This document shows positions 20,757 to 33,978 of a stretch of 64,000 nt of DNA, piece by piece. A model generated the notes under the pieces. That model saw only the letters and a list, made by a program, of their open reading frames with translations. It had not been told where the DNA came from and ran no database searches. The translations under genes were made by a program, and so were the position numbers. The stretch is from Daphnia pulex (Eukaryota; Arthropoda; Branchiopoda; Diplostraca; Daphniidae). Position 1 is the stretch's first letter, and each line of letters begins with the position of its first letter. The DNA lies in contig NC_060024.1 of assembly GCF_021134715.1 (NCBI RefSeq), forward strand, positions 10,602,001-10,666,000, in the 5' to 3' direction.

Positions 20757-21062
20757 CAGTTCTATCGAGTTCTATTGTCGAACATTTGAGATATTTAAAA
20801 TTCAATTGATTTCTACTGTCGGGCATGAAAATAATTTTAAAATAATTGGAGTTCTATTGTCGGACATGAAAATAATTAAAAATTATTGGAGTTCTATTGT
20901 CGCGTAGTGGAGTTCTACTGTCGGGCACTGGAGTTCTTATGTCTTTGTAGTTCTGCTGTCACAGGAGTTCTACTGTCGCATACAAAGAAATTTTTAAAAA
21001 TTATTTAAAATATTGGAGTTCTTTCGTCGGTGGAGTTCGCCTTTGGAGTTCTACGGTCGCCC
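20757..21062 (+). repeat. Irregular array of a 15-bp motif GGAGTTCTAYTGTCG
   Basis: About eleven forms of GGAGTTCTACTGTCG or GGAGTTCTATTGTCG occur in 300 bp, all in the same orientation. They are separated by variable AT-rich spacers such as CATGAAAATAATT, which itself recurs. Later copies are degraded (GGAGTTCTTATGTC, GGAGTTCGCCTTTGG, GGAGTTCTACGGTCG). There is no coding frame across it. Confidence 0.75.
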
Positions 21063-21967
21063 TACCTTAAAAACCAATTAAAAACTGATTAAGAAAAGGT
21101 CCCACTTAACTTTAGCATGGTTAAACTTGAATCCAACTCTTGAATCTTGAATTCAAACCCTTGAATCCAACACTTGAATCCTCTTCCCTTATCTCTACTC
21201 TTTTTTAGATTGCGTAAATGACAAACACTATCGGCGGTACTGGAAAATTGGAATGAGGAAAAATATTTTATGTTAAAGAATACAGCATTTTGTGGAATTT
21301 TTTTTTAAATGCCACTCAAGGTTTCATAGTTACTGAATAACTTGAAACCTATTGTTGCGCCTTCCTTAATATACATATCTTGGTACAATGTTACGGTATG
21401 CACGGCATTGAGTAACCAGGAAGTTAAATTTTTTCAAGATAAATTCGAGAAAAATTGTTGATCTGTAGGAAAATATCACAATTGACAAACAGAAAGCGGC
21501 AGTAATTTGTATAATTAATATTCCAATCTAGACATTAGTCGATAACTCATTCTTGTTTTTATCAGATACGGATAGGAAAGAAGTACTTTCTTGCCAATGT
21601 ATAAAAAGTAAATAATAATAAGAAAAAAACTGTACAGTTGAATTTTAAGGAAGAAGAAGCCAACAATCCATCGTGTCAACATTTTTATGGCCTATCACCC
21701 AATTTCATTGTATAACGAATATAACAGACTTATTTGCGCAGGCAATTCTTTCCGAAAAAGACACTCAAAAGGAGAAGTAGAAATAGAACAAAACATTTAA
21801 GTGAGCAGTAATAAATTGTCCTACGCCAGAGAAACAAAAAGTGGGAGGCGGGGGTTAAACAGGGTAAAGTAAATCCTGTCATAATCGAAATAATGTATAC
21901 GTCAGCTTCAAGCAATTAAACGTCAGTAGAAATAGACTTGAAATCGTGAAAGCGTATAAACAGATAT
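21063..21967. other. 3' flank of CEP170-like gene
   Basis: Includes a short tandem of CTTGAATCCAAC-like words at 21125-21182. The rest is AT-rich with no gene. The 3' UTR of the CEP170-like gene must lie here, but no clear poly(A) signal was identified. Confidence 0.4.
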
Positions 21968-24900
21968 TCAATAAAAATCCCCACTAGTGTAGCCATTCCA
22001 GTCGTCTCCCTCAGTGGTTGTGCCATCGTTTAGAATAGCGCCTTCTTCTCCGCCGCCATCTAAAACGTCTTCAAACAAGACCTGGTCCAGCGCTGATGAC
22101 CAAAATAAGCAAAACGAAATGTCATTCCTGCTTCATGATGAATACCGCGGGACAAAAGTATGACAAATTTACCTTGAAAGACCTGTTCGACGCGTTTCAT
22201 AACCTTGAGCGTGCCAGACAACTCCCTAGAGCTTGACCTCCCTGCTGTCATCGAGTGAATGGGCGATTCCGAGGCGCAGTCAGACAGGCGGTTAAGGGCA
22301 TCGTCAATCAGGCCCAATCGTTCCAAATCGTCCACATATTGTGGCCTAGTCAAAGACAAAGAAATGATAAGATTACCAAAACAGGACAAAGCCAACGGAA
22401 CAAAAAGAAGTTGGAACACACCTTAATTTCCTCATTAGGCTCTCGGCGTTTGAGCGTATTTTTGCTGACATTCCGTAGATTGTAGAAATGACCAAGTTGT
22501 CCAGTGCTTCTAGTTTTGTGCGTGCTCGTAAAGACGAATTGGAGGCCGAAGTGCGCATCAATAGTCCGTCTTCCATGTACAACTAGATACAGCGAAGAAT
22601 TTCGTTAATCAACATTGACAATCAATTGCCTTGAAATCTAGGATGAAGAAAAACGTAAATCAAAAGTAAATCATACCTTTCTTCGGGGGGATCCGGGACT
22701 GGAGGTTAAGTCCACGTCATTGCTCATGACGCTGGCCAAGTCGCTGAAATCGGCAGGCAAACTGGGTGGAGAATTGTGCGAACTTGTTTGCATCAGGTTG
22801 AGACCCATATACTTGCGGGTGGTCATCGGACTGGGTTTGGGGCTTGCCTTCTTTGGTGGACTGTAAAGCATTTCGTTCTCGTCGTCCGAGCTGGAAATTT
22901 GCCATTTGGCAATTCAAATGAAATTGCGACCAAATACAGAAACAGTAACAGCAAAACCAACGCTTGCCTACCTGTAAAGTAGGGCGGAGTTGTGCATCGA
23001 CGAGGGCTTGTGATGCGACGTCCTCCTACTGTTATTGTTATACTTCGATTGCTGCCCAGCGGCATCCATCCCTGCGGAACGAGCTTTTGAATTGTTCACG
23101 CAAGTGAAGGAAGCGGAACGGATGATTGTTCGGGGCGGCGGACTATAGGAAACGAAAATGAAAAATTGTCAATTTTTGGATCCGATTGGTTGGAAAATGA
23201 AACAAAACAACACACCTGGGACTTTGTGACGACGGGCTGCTAGCCATGCTTGTCACGGTACCAATCATGCTCTGGCTCATGGTCAGCGTCGTAGTCTGGG
23301 CCCGTCTAGCAGCTTCCTTTTTCTTGCCTTCAGCTGCAGCTTTCATGGGATCATAGTTCTTTCGGCGTTTCCAGTTCTGGAATTCGGCTTCTTTGGATGA
23401 TAAGGTCGAGTTGCTTCGGCTCTTGCGAGCACCGGTAACATGAGGCGGTTGCGGAGGAGATGCAATCACTTGCTGCGATGGAGAGGGCATGTGGCCGCTC
23501 TGACTCTTACTGACTTTGACTGGCTTGTAACTCGATGGCCCAGGTGTCGCCATCTTTTCCGTTTTGCTTCCAAGACGCAGGCTGAATCGGCCACCGTCGT
23601 TGCGGGAAAACGAATTGGAATTTGGCGGAGTAGCTCTAGCACTGTGGGTAGACGTCGCCGACATTTGACTGTTGGTCGAAATCGACGACAACTTCCTGGC
23701 CAGTGGGGCAGTTGCAGCAGCCGGAACTTGAGGGCTAGAACCACGCGAAGGTGAATCATTAAGTCGGCGATGTTCCTTGTTGGGAGCCGAGGATCCAACC
23801 GCAGACACCGAGGCAGATGAGCCTTGCTCGACGTCCAGACCGAGTCTACCTCTGCGTAAACTGAGGGCTCGGTTGTACCGTACGGCTGGCGCATTGTTCT
23901 GCAAATAATGAAATTCCAATAAAATCTTCAAGAGTTCCTTATACGGCAATTGTGAATGAAAACGTGTTAACGCTTACCGGTGTCTTGTGATCCTCGTGAG
24001 CGTGTCTTGAACGAGAGCTAGTCTCTCCCGAAGTGAAATCACTGAGGCTGCTATCTGAATGAAGGCTCTTGGCGTCATCGCCATGCAGTTCGTTGTGGAT
24101 TATATTGGTGGCGGTTGTGGTGGTAGTGGAAGTGTTCATGGCGTTAGTGGTGCTATTATTGGCAGTCATGACGTAAGTAGTTTTGCGGGTAGGGGCTAAA
24201 GGCGCCGCAGGTGTAGACGTTACTGGGTATTGCTCGTCCAGGCTGCGGATCTTGGCTCGCAATTGTGCGCTCAGTTTGCGACCTGAAAAGGGGAAACATA
24301 AAAAAAAAAGTGAATTGTAATTACCGCAAACAATCAAACCAAATTATATTAGTACTGTTTTCTAGTTCAGCAGGGGCGGCGGAAGAATGGACGGACTGGC
24401 GATAGCTGCTGCTACTTCGAGTTTCAGCATCGGATTCTGTACTACTCCGGCCGTCGACTCGAGCCTAGGTGTCGGTAATAATAACGATAATCCAATTACG
24501 TCAAAAACCCATAAGCTGCCTGATTCGATTAAGATGGCACAGACCTGCATAGCGGAAACGACTGATTCCGTATCACGTAAGAAAGACTCGGTTTCCAAAC
24601 TGCTGTCACTTGGATCGGACATGTCACTGGGACGGGGAGAGGAGCGAGAGCGAGAGCTACCGTTGCTAGCACCGGGCGGAACACTCGGCAGACGACGCCG
24701 GGGACGTTGTGCCGTCGGAAGCTCAGGCGGAGGTGGACGGGGATGCGACGGAGGTTTGGCTAAGTTGGCCGGAGCGGCCGGGATGTTGAGGTGAGCTAAA
24801 GGAGCCTCTTGCTGTTGTGCAACTTGTGCTGCCCACTCGCGGATCCACTGCGGAGTCGATCGGTTGTTGTTTTCAATGGAATCGATTTGGCCAGCTGCCG

Positions 24901-27900
24901 TGATGGTCGCCAAAGAATCCGACTGAGAGGATAGAGCCCCAGGGGGCAAGAGACCGAAAACGCGATCAATGTCGCGTCTCGATTGATCCTCATCTGGCGA
25001 CGGACTGTCCTTTCCGATCGTGTACGTGCCCGTCTCACTGGCCGCATCATCACAGCGATCCTCCTCTTCCTCCACCATCTCCGCGGCCGTTTCACTGTCA
25101 TTGGCGACTTCCGGATGGCGGCCACTCCCCGTACGCCCAATGACACCCATCATCACTTCCTGATGATGATACTCATATCCGCCCTCATCCGACTCGATCG
25201 ACTGTTGTGGCTTCAACTCGCGGCCCGTAGGATGTGAAGTCGCTCTGGTCGATCCGTTGTTGTATGCGGGCCGGTTGATGCTTTTGACGGGCGACGGTGG
25301 CGGAGTGGGCGACGGAGAGCGTCGAGCCAGCGGCTCTTGCGGCGGTTTCTTTCTCAATCCGTTGGATTTGGCGGCCGAGACTTCGCTAGTCCTACCGACC
25401 GATGAGTTACGATTGGGATTCGTAATTTTACCACCTTAACATAACAACAATAAGGAAACATCATAAAATAAAAATAAAAAGTGGGATTCAGTCATTGATT
25501 TGTATCGCTGGGTACTCACTCTTGGTAACCGCCGCGGAGCGTCTCGGAGTCTCGACGGTCTCGATCTCAGGGCTGGTATTAAATTTCGACAAAGGACTGA
25601 GCTGACCACCCAGCCGGTTGCTCAAGGACTTGAGCATCTTGGTCTCGGACGGCTCTGTTGCGGTGCCACTTTCACTCTGAAAGAATACAGCGCAAAGAAA
25701 ACAAAACACACACACACACCCACAAAAGGCTGGAGTTAGAATAGAACAAAAGAATCCGAGATCGCACTCCACATCATTATGCCAAAATCGACAATTGCCT
25801 GCGCAAACATCAACAATAACAACCTGAAAGCCAAAGCAGCACAACAGACGCGCGCGTACAGACGGACTAAGACACGCTTGGGAACTGGGCAACGGGCGAG
25901 ATCGGACTACGCGACATCCAAATCTCGCTGACCAGTTTTCGTGTGCAAGAGATGGAGAGAGAGAGAGGGAAAGTCACCTTAAAGCTCTGCCTTCTAGCGC
26001 ACGAGGTAAAAGTTGGTTGGCTGCCAACCTGAACGTACCATCAGAGAACGACGGTCCATATAGAGCGAGATGAAGGTCAACATTCAAACAAACTCAAGCG
26101 AGAAAGAGAGAGAGAGTTTGAGAAAAAATGCCTTGTTAATTCCTCCTCTTTTTTTTTTTTAAACATTCTATCTGGTTTAGAGCCTGGCCTGCTGATGACA
26201 TCATCTTTTTTTCATTCTTACCCTTGAGCCGGGCAGGCCCCATCACGAAAGTCATTGTAATACTGTATATATTTTATAGACCTCCGAAGGGGAAGAAAGT
26301 TTTTTTTTGGGAAAAAAAAGAGACCTTAGAAGGAGTTGTCAATGTCGCAATTGAGATTCAATCACCTTCTTAACTTCCGCTTTGCCGGACGGCGTTGCGC
26401 GTTTGCCGAGCCCTCCGCCACTGGACGCTGCGGCTAGACGTTCGGCGAATCGTTTCGGGGGCGCTTCTTTCTTCTTGCCGGGCGTGACGTCGCCAAAATC
26501 GATGGTGAACGCCAACGGTTCCAACTTGACAGTCTCCGTGCAGCTGCTGCTGCTTTCTTCTTCCTCTTCAACCACTTCTTGTGCCACGGCAGCGTGCTGT
26601 TGTTGTTGTTGATGCTGTTGCTGTTGTATCTGTCGTGGTGGGGCCGATTGTTGTGGAGTCACGCCAGGCGAGTTGAGCGAGTCTTTACTGAAATCCAGCA
26701 GAGCAGACGACGACTGCTGAACTACTGGAGAGGATTGAACGGCGATTGGGCGTTTCTCTACCGCCATGCACGATCCGGTTTCCGGAATCCAATGACCTGG
26801 AAAGGTAAGAGACCATATCCGTTAATGCCTGCAAGTAGTAGTAGATCAACGCATACTATATTATCCATCCGTTACAATCTCCCCCTCCCCCTCACACACG
26901 CACTTTGAATTCGGGACCTACGGCGTGACAAGTGCAGCGAATCCGGGACAACTCCCACTGACTGAGCTGCTGTTACCATTATCTCCCCATCTCTTTCTCT
27001 TTCCTATTGTTTTCGATTGTACAAGTATCTGTCTGTGTGTGGGGGGCAAAGGCACAGAGACACAGGCCGATAGTTTACAACACTCTCGGCCCCTCCCCTA
27101 ATCCCCTTCATAGAAAATTTATGCCACGTCGGTTGAACTTAATCAAGAACAACATGAGAAATAATCGAGAAATGAGAGCCCCAAAAGGCCGGATAGCTTC
27201 TTTTTTTTTTACGGCCATAATCCCCCACCCAGCGGTGTCGAAACGCCCAGATAACACCCATAAAGAAAAAAGGAAAGAAACCAACTGAACAGAAGAAATA
27301 GAAAATGAAATAAAAACCACACGACCGATAGAACCTTTCGGTTCACACTGGAAGAAAAGAAAAAAATAGTGAGAAGAATGGCCTCCGTGAGCTACTGACA
27401 TACCACCATCGGCACAAGCCGATAAATATATCCGACTCGAGTATATCACCTCAATAAGTAGGCAGAAAGGTAAACAAACAAGCCAGACAAAAGAGGAAAA
27501 AAAAAAGGTTGGTGGCTCCCGGGGAAAGAAGCCACCGCCGCCGCCACTGTTGCTGCCGGAAACGGGGTAATTCGGTCACACACACAAAACACAAGACACC
27601 AGGAAAACTGATTCTTCCGAAGAAGATAGAGTCGTCAAGAGAAAAGAAATACACGTATGCAAAAGGCGTGCGTACAAAATTCTTCGACCCGACAAAAATA
27701 CAAGTCCAACCGCAAAACTCGACCCAATTTAATTCGAGACTCTCTTTCTTCTTCGCAGACCGTCACGACTTTTTTTTTTTTTTTTTTTGGTGGAATTTTG
27801 AATTTCCAAAACGGATTGAATTCGTGCGTTAACATCAAAGTAGACGATTTTTCCAGTTTTAGCCAACTTTCGTCCAGCCAGGGAACAGCGTTAAAAACAA

Positions 27901-30900
27901 GAAAAACGGAACGCATATTCGGCCCATGATGAACTCGAAAATAGGGGCGGGTACGGTCACGAGCGTAACAACGGATTAAACCTTAGCAACCTAAACCTAG
28001 GCTGAATGCAATCTAAAAACGAGCTTTCAAAAAATTATTCGAAAGGAACTCCCCCACACACACACGTCTAATTATGTTTTCAAATTGAAACGAGTGTTAT
28101 TACTAGATACGTTTTAACATATACGTTCAGTTTCCCACGCATTGCGGCAGCTGGGGGTAACGCCCGAAGGAGACAAGAGTGTCATCCGGGTGGGCCCTGT
28201 TCGACCCTTCTCTCTCTCCCTTAAACATTTGGAAACGGCCAGCATTTCCGGCCGGGGCAACACAAAGTTGGTCGTGCCCTTTGTTGCGTTTCAACCAAAT
28301 CCTGGAGAGGGTCGCTGATCTTTTTCCAGAAAAGGAAAAATTTAACAAATGGAAAAATCTGAGTTACGCAAACATGGTGGGCGCTGGTACGAAAATGTGA
28401 CAGGCAAACTTTCTTCGGATGATTTTTGTGTTCTCCCACCTTTTTAAGCGGCTCACTGCATCGCCAAAACGACAAGGAGCGTCCAGCTAACAAGTCCCGT
28501 TAGACGACACCACAGGCTAGCAGACAAACAAACAATCACGCACGCACGCTCACACACATACGAACGAAATGGAGGGGGTGGATAGGGGCTCGTATATCCT
28601 GGAAACCACTAAAAACAAAAAAAAATGACGTCGGACAGGCGGACGTTGTTCCAAGCTCAAAAGTCGAATAGAGACTACTGCCGAGGTTTCTTTTTCCCGG
28701 CCATCTTACATTTCCAGTGGCACTCGCCTGTTGTTTTATCCCACCTCCACCCACACCACCAAGCCCCCCGGTCCGTCCTCTTTTTCGTTTTCTTCTTTCT
28801 CGACTGGCAATCACGGCCGTGTAACGACTCACGACTGATTGTCTACTTGCGCCAAACAAAGCCGAGAAACACGGGAAGGAGAAGACAATACAAAAAATGA
28901 AACAATTCGTGAAAAAAGTCGTGACTAGCTCTTTCATGGTCGAACTTTGGCTTCCTGCTATCGGTGCCGTTTTTCCTCGATCGCGTGACCTTTAATCATC
29001 GCGCCAAACTCAATTTGATAGTTGGTAAAGAAGAAAAAAAGAAAAAGATATTCGGTAAAGGAAATTGCTCACGCTCCACTGCCCTCCCCATATGTTGCAC
29101 GTACGGTCACGCAAACTCTCCTAAGTGTCTTCTATCAGGTGTTGTGTGCCCAACTGTGCACTCATTTCACAAATTTGGGATTACCTTTTCTGGTGTTTTG
29201 TATCTCTTTTCTGACTTTCGGGGGCGGTTGGTGCCAGTGCCAGTGCCCAGTAGGCTTGGGATATTCTTTAACGAGGCCATTCGCACCTTCAAATTCAGAA
29301 ATTCTCCTTAATGTGCCGATGACTATTATTTCCTAAAAGTTCTCAAACCCACCCAGCAAACGTGAAATGGCCTTCTTACTTTTCAGCTATAAAGCCATAC
29401 GATCTAATCGCTGTGGAATGACACAATTGAAAGGTGAGATTTTATAGACTGAGCGGAGACCAAAAGAATCCCAAAACAAACATAATAAACCAAAAGAAAC
29501 ATTCTGAATTGATATCCTTGGCTGGCCACGCACAAGGAACGAAAAATTCGGAGAATAATAAACGAAATGCAGCAAGTATTTCTTTTTTTGTTTCTCGTTT
29601 TCTTTCACGAAATTGTAGTCGAGTAGAAAGAAGGAAATAACTGGGGCAGGACGTCAACACCCACCGGCGGACCCAGGATGGGATGTTCCACTGGATTTAC
29701 TCATCGAGCAGCTGTTTCTCTCTCTCTTTCTCTGTCGTCGCTTTAACACTACCACACACCACCACCACCACCGCCGCCACCCGAAATTGTGTAAAAAGCC
29801 TACGCGGGAATTAAACGCTTTCTAGATAACAACAGTTACGATCGAAATGACTCCTACCCGTTACTTTTAAGCGCGACGTTTTCTCAATAGAGAAAGGGAT
29901 ATTAACATTACGATCACGGGTTTTTATTGCGCCCAGTCTTTTTCTTTATTCGCGTTTTATTTTAGTTTTTTAGTTGTGTGTTTATTTTATTTACCGGAAT
30001 TGTGGCTGTCGTAGTTGATGTTGTTCCAGCGCTGGGCGGTAGGTGTCGCACCGGTGAACTCTCCGGCGATGCACTGCTGACAATTCTGATGATTGCTGAA
30101 CCTTTGGTGCTGGTTCCCGATCAGCGAATCATCCGAATAGGTAGAATGAGCACTTTGAATGCTAGCGTTGCTCATGCTGGTACTCAGGGGCAGAGCGACC
30201 ACTGGAGAAAGCGATTTGTCGCGGAGGGGCAGCGACAAATTGCCCGTCTGTGCAGGGCTCGACGTGTATGGTGGCGATCGTCTGCTGACTTGAGGCGACA
30301 GGATTCGATCCAAACTGGCCTTGCGGATTGGAGGTGAATCCCTAACTGTAAACAGAGTTGGCCATCCAAAAGGAAAGGGTCGGCGTTAAGAGAGAAACAC
30401 GACGTGAGCTGCTTTCTATTGAAAAGACGGACCTGGTCTGTACTCGAGCGAGTCGGGCTCCTTGCTGTCGTCGTTTTGGGAGTTAGTGGTAGTGCTGAAG
30501 CTGGAAACTGGCGTAAAATAATGGCTGGATGCGGTCGACAACTCCCGTAGTAGTAGTTGTTGTTGCTGCTGCTGCTGCTGGTGCTGATGAAGCTCGGCTC
30601 TACCACTACTACCACTGACCTGGCTCAGTGGCGAAAGCGAAACGGGTTCTGCACTATTGCCGCTGCAGTGACAAGTGCACGCCATCTGAATTTTCAAATC
30701 AAACAAAAACAAAGAAGCAAAAAAAAAATGAAACCCGTTATAGTGCACCTGTTTAGCATAAACAGACAAGTTATTATAGGGTCATTCGACCCTAAGAAGG
30801 AAAAAAAAGTTGATAGTCTCAATGGAAACAACATGAATTCCTTTTCTTCGTTTCGCTGATCGATTAATATGGCAAAGAACCGGAAAGATATTTGACTAGA

Positions 30901-31979
30901 AAGTAAGCGCGTGTAAGAGACAAGACAGGGAAAGAAAAAAGAAATAAAAAAACCTGCACCACAGTTTACCCGCATTTTAGAGCAATCATCTTTTTTTCTT
31001 TTTAACATCTATATTTTTCTTGTTCTCTCAAAGTCGGCACCGCCCAATTGGGAACGCTCGTACGGCACAAACACAAATCTCCACTAGAGCAAGGTTTTGA
31101 ATATTATGACTCGGAGTAGTAGATATAAAGTTGTGAGGCTTTTTTTAAATGCTGCTGCCCGAGTTATAATGTTAGAGTGCGTAGCAAACGGCTCCATTTT
31201 GGGTTCGTTTGACGGTCCGACGAGATAAGAAAAAGAGAGAGAGGAAAATCCTGCGGGTAAAGAAATAGTATCGTGAAACGACGCCCGAGGAGAGAGAACG
31301 AACGAAAAAGGGAGAGAGAATAGATGAAGATGGAGAGGAGAGAGGTGCTGGATAAGAGGGAACTGAATGAACAGGTACAAGGTCTCCCCCTCTTGCTGGC
31401 TCATGTTTTCTCTCTAAAAAGATGTTTGTATTGCCTTTGTGTCTGTATGTTTTTTTCTTTCTTTTGAATACCTGCGTGTGAGAGGGTGTTGCTGGAAGGC
31501 CGCGAGAGGCCCAAGGTGTCAGCAGGCCGTCCGCATCAGAATCCATGGCTTCACGCAACTTATTCAACTTTTTGGCAGGCACACATGAAGAATCCGGCAG
31601 CGGCGGCGGTTCTGTCGATGAGAAAATTTCAACATCAAACAAACAATCACACTTGATGTAGTAACACAATATCTGTGGTCGGTTTCAAAATGAAAAAACA
31701 AAAACAAAACAAAAACACACAAAAAAATAAAACTAAAGGCAAAAATAGACTGTATGGCTAACCACGACTCTCAGACACTTTGGAGTTGAACCCTTTAAAA
31801 ACCGATTGACGCAGAAGTTTGGGACTTGGAGGCGGTCGGATCACGTTTTGCTCTTGACTCTTCACACCGTTTAACGTCGTTTTATTATTACTGACATTGC
31901 TGGGCTGTTTACTGACGCTTTTGTACGACGAGGAATTGGTGTTAAGTATGCGCTCGGGATTGTAAACGTGAACGATCAT
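21968..31979 (-). CDS. CEP170: CEP170-family centrosomal/microtubule protein lacking the FHA domain in this model
   Basis: Fifteen exons, 31979-31763, 31611-31472, 30685-30433, 30345-29995, 26796-26366, 25676-25520, 25434-24545, 24464-24356, 24282-23978, 23898-23216, 23142-22972, 22890-22677, 22582-22422, 22345-22173 and 22092-21968, total 4380 bases (1459 aa) with every phase closing. CEP170 landmarks appear in order: LAFTIDFGDVTPGKKK (about 415), ETGTYTIGKDSPSPDE then IDRVFG (about 650), QWIREWAAQ (about 712), SFLRDTESVVSAM, SRNDGGRFSLRLGSK (about 1045), NWKRRKNYDPMKAAAEG (about 1126), and the C-terminal ALDNLVISTIYGMSAKIR. Family role: centriolar subdistal appendages and microtubule anchoring. 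The start at 31979 has an in-frame TGA seven codons upstream. The N-terminal FHA domain of vertebrate CEP170 is not seen; FHA exons could lie on an alternative upstream transcript. Poly-Gln runs occur near residues 160 and 385. Confidence 0.85.
26797..29994. other. Large intron of the CEP170-like gene (3.2 kb)
   Basis: No gene seen on either strand. It contains a T20 run at about 27770-27789, CT-rich and GAA-rich low-complexity tracts, and a trinucleotide CCA/CCG tract near 29750-29780. It is by far the largest intron of the gene and the likeliest place for an internal promoter or enhancers. Confidence 0.5.
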
Positions 31980-33476
31980 TTCCGAAATGATGAATTCTCA
32001 CGGCCATAAATAAAACTGGAAAGAAAAGCACTGGAAGAGAGGCTAGCGCCGGGGACCAAGGAGATGGTGATAAGCGTGTATGAATGAATCGCCGGAGCAA
32101 CGGAGACTGAGCCGATAGAGCAGAAGAGGGAGAGAAAACAGCTGAGGCTGTTGCAGGTGTGGCCTAGCCATATTCCCCCCCACTGAACGAAGGGGAAATC
32201 GCCGACCTTCAAACAAAAAAACTAAAGTAAAATACAGAGAATCACTCCTCCAACCTAGCTAGCATGTCAAGAATAAGAAACCGGTTAGGATACTAATAAG
32301 AAAACCGCGGACAAAGAAGGCACTCGCCACTTTCCTCTCTCTCTCTAGACCATATGGACACTTCGACTGATTTAAATAGCTCCTCCTACCTTGGACCATT
32401 TACATTGGGTTACATGATCACCAGGGACATAATTATCGGGCAGAGAATAGAGCGAGCCATCCGCTCCACTTTCGACATCGTCAGCAGTTTGCAAAATCAG
32501 TTTAGAAATTTGTTGATTACTCTCTATGACGACGTGGTCATTCTCTTCAGTTTCTCTTTACGGTCGCAACACTCTCCTGACACATTGTGTTTTCATTTTC
32601 AAAACGCAAAAGGTATGGAGGGAGAATCAGAATATTCTATTTGGTTTAGGCCTGCGACTGGAACAAGGTTTGCATCTCCTTTTGGACATCTCTGATGCAC
32701 AAGAGCAGCTGCTGAATAACAATGACTCTGAACAAAATCACACAGCCTCTGGCTACGAAAACAGTTGGTGTGACCGTTTTAAGCACACACACTGTGCCAG
32801 CCATGAAATACCACAGAATTCTTTGGGATAAAGAGATATGAAGCAAGCTGTGGGCAATTCTTTCCTAAATACATTTATGGCATTGCAACCTGTGCTTGAT
32901 AAAAGGACCGAGCTGCTGCTGAGACTGCAAGCGAGTTTTAGAAGAATTCCAGAGATGCTGGTTCCTAAGTAATTAAGTCTGCTCAGTCATCCAGAGTATT
33001 TCACAAGGAAAATTCTTGCACATAATTGTTAATATACGAAACACTTTTGGTACTCGGCTAGCCAGTTTAATGATGGTTGACAAGGGGGAAAAACAGTAGA
33101 GTTCAGCAGCAAAGTTTGGTGTTGTCAGGGTTATCTGTCACACGATTGTAAGCCAAGCTACGGGACCGGCGTACAGGACACATAGATTTGAACTATTTAC
33201 CTGGTAAAGAACAGAGAAGATGATAAAATGGTAAGCCACTTCAAAACAAAACAGAAGCCGTTGAAGTGAGAACCAAATTATTACATGTTACAGAACTTTA
33301 CACCTGACGAAGCAAACAGAGAGCAGCCATAGGCCATAGTGGACACTTATGACAAAGTCCAAACTAACACCGGTAGATGGCTTATTTTGCATCCCAACAA
33401 TGCTGCGGCAATGCAGCGGTTCCTTTGAAAGCAAAAATGACAAAATATTTATCGAATGAATCTAATCTAGTATCCA
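31980..33476. other. Region between CEP170-like gene and GTP cyclohydrolase I
   Basis: The first 200 bp are the probable 5' UTR of the CEP170-like gene; a TCAGTC initiator-like word on the minus strand is near 32110. Open frames at 32354-32831 on + are not recognisable proteins. Nothing else supported. Confidence 0.4.
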
Positions 33477-33482
33477 TTTATT
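33477..33482 (-). terminator. Possible poly(A) signal of GTP cyclohydrolase I
   Basis: AATAAA on the minus strand about 500 bases after the stop codon. No closer canonical signal was noticed. Confidence 0.35.
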
Positions 33483-33978
33483 GACAATCCATTAAAACGA
33501 AAACGATCCAGATAAGCTCTATATTTTTCAAAGACACGAATATATTATCAATCGATGCTGTTGATATAAATAATATCTTAAGTCACACCAAAATGTAACG
33601 TAACGTATCAATTAAAAAAAAAGTTACCATTGAAATGGAATGTTTCAATATTCGCAAACACAGCTAGCTAAACGAAAAAAATTATAAAAAGATGGACAAA
33701 CTGTAATAATATTTGATTAATGAGAATTTTTGTTAAAGTTGATAATAATATGCTGATGGTAATCATGGTCCCCACAACGATACGAGACAATACTAATTGA
33801 TACATTCTTGTGGCAGGGTCATGGTTCCTGTACGCAGCGAACTTATGCAGTGCTACTTAACACATTCCTCAGGCAGGACTGTTGGAAATGAGTAATAAGT
33901 GATGTCATTCGGTAATTTGGATGATGGAGTCGTATTCCGGATTGGCAAAGAAACATTATTACTACGAAAAAACCGGGG

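Noticed and set aside
22671-22917. Overlapping 66-codon minus-strand frames in a second frame at the CEP170 exon
   Set aside because: Only the frame containing NEMLYSPPKKASPKP joins in phase with its neighbours.
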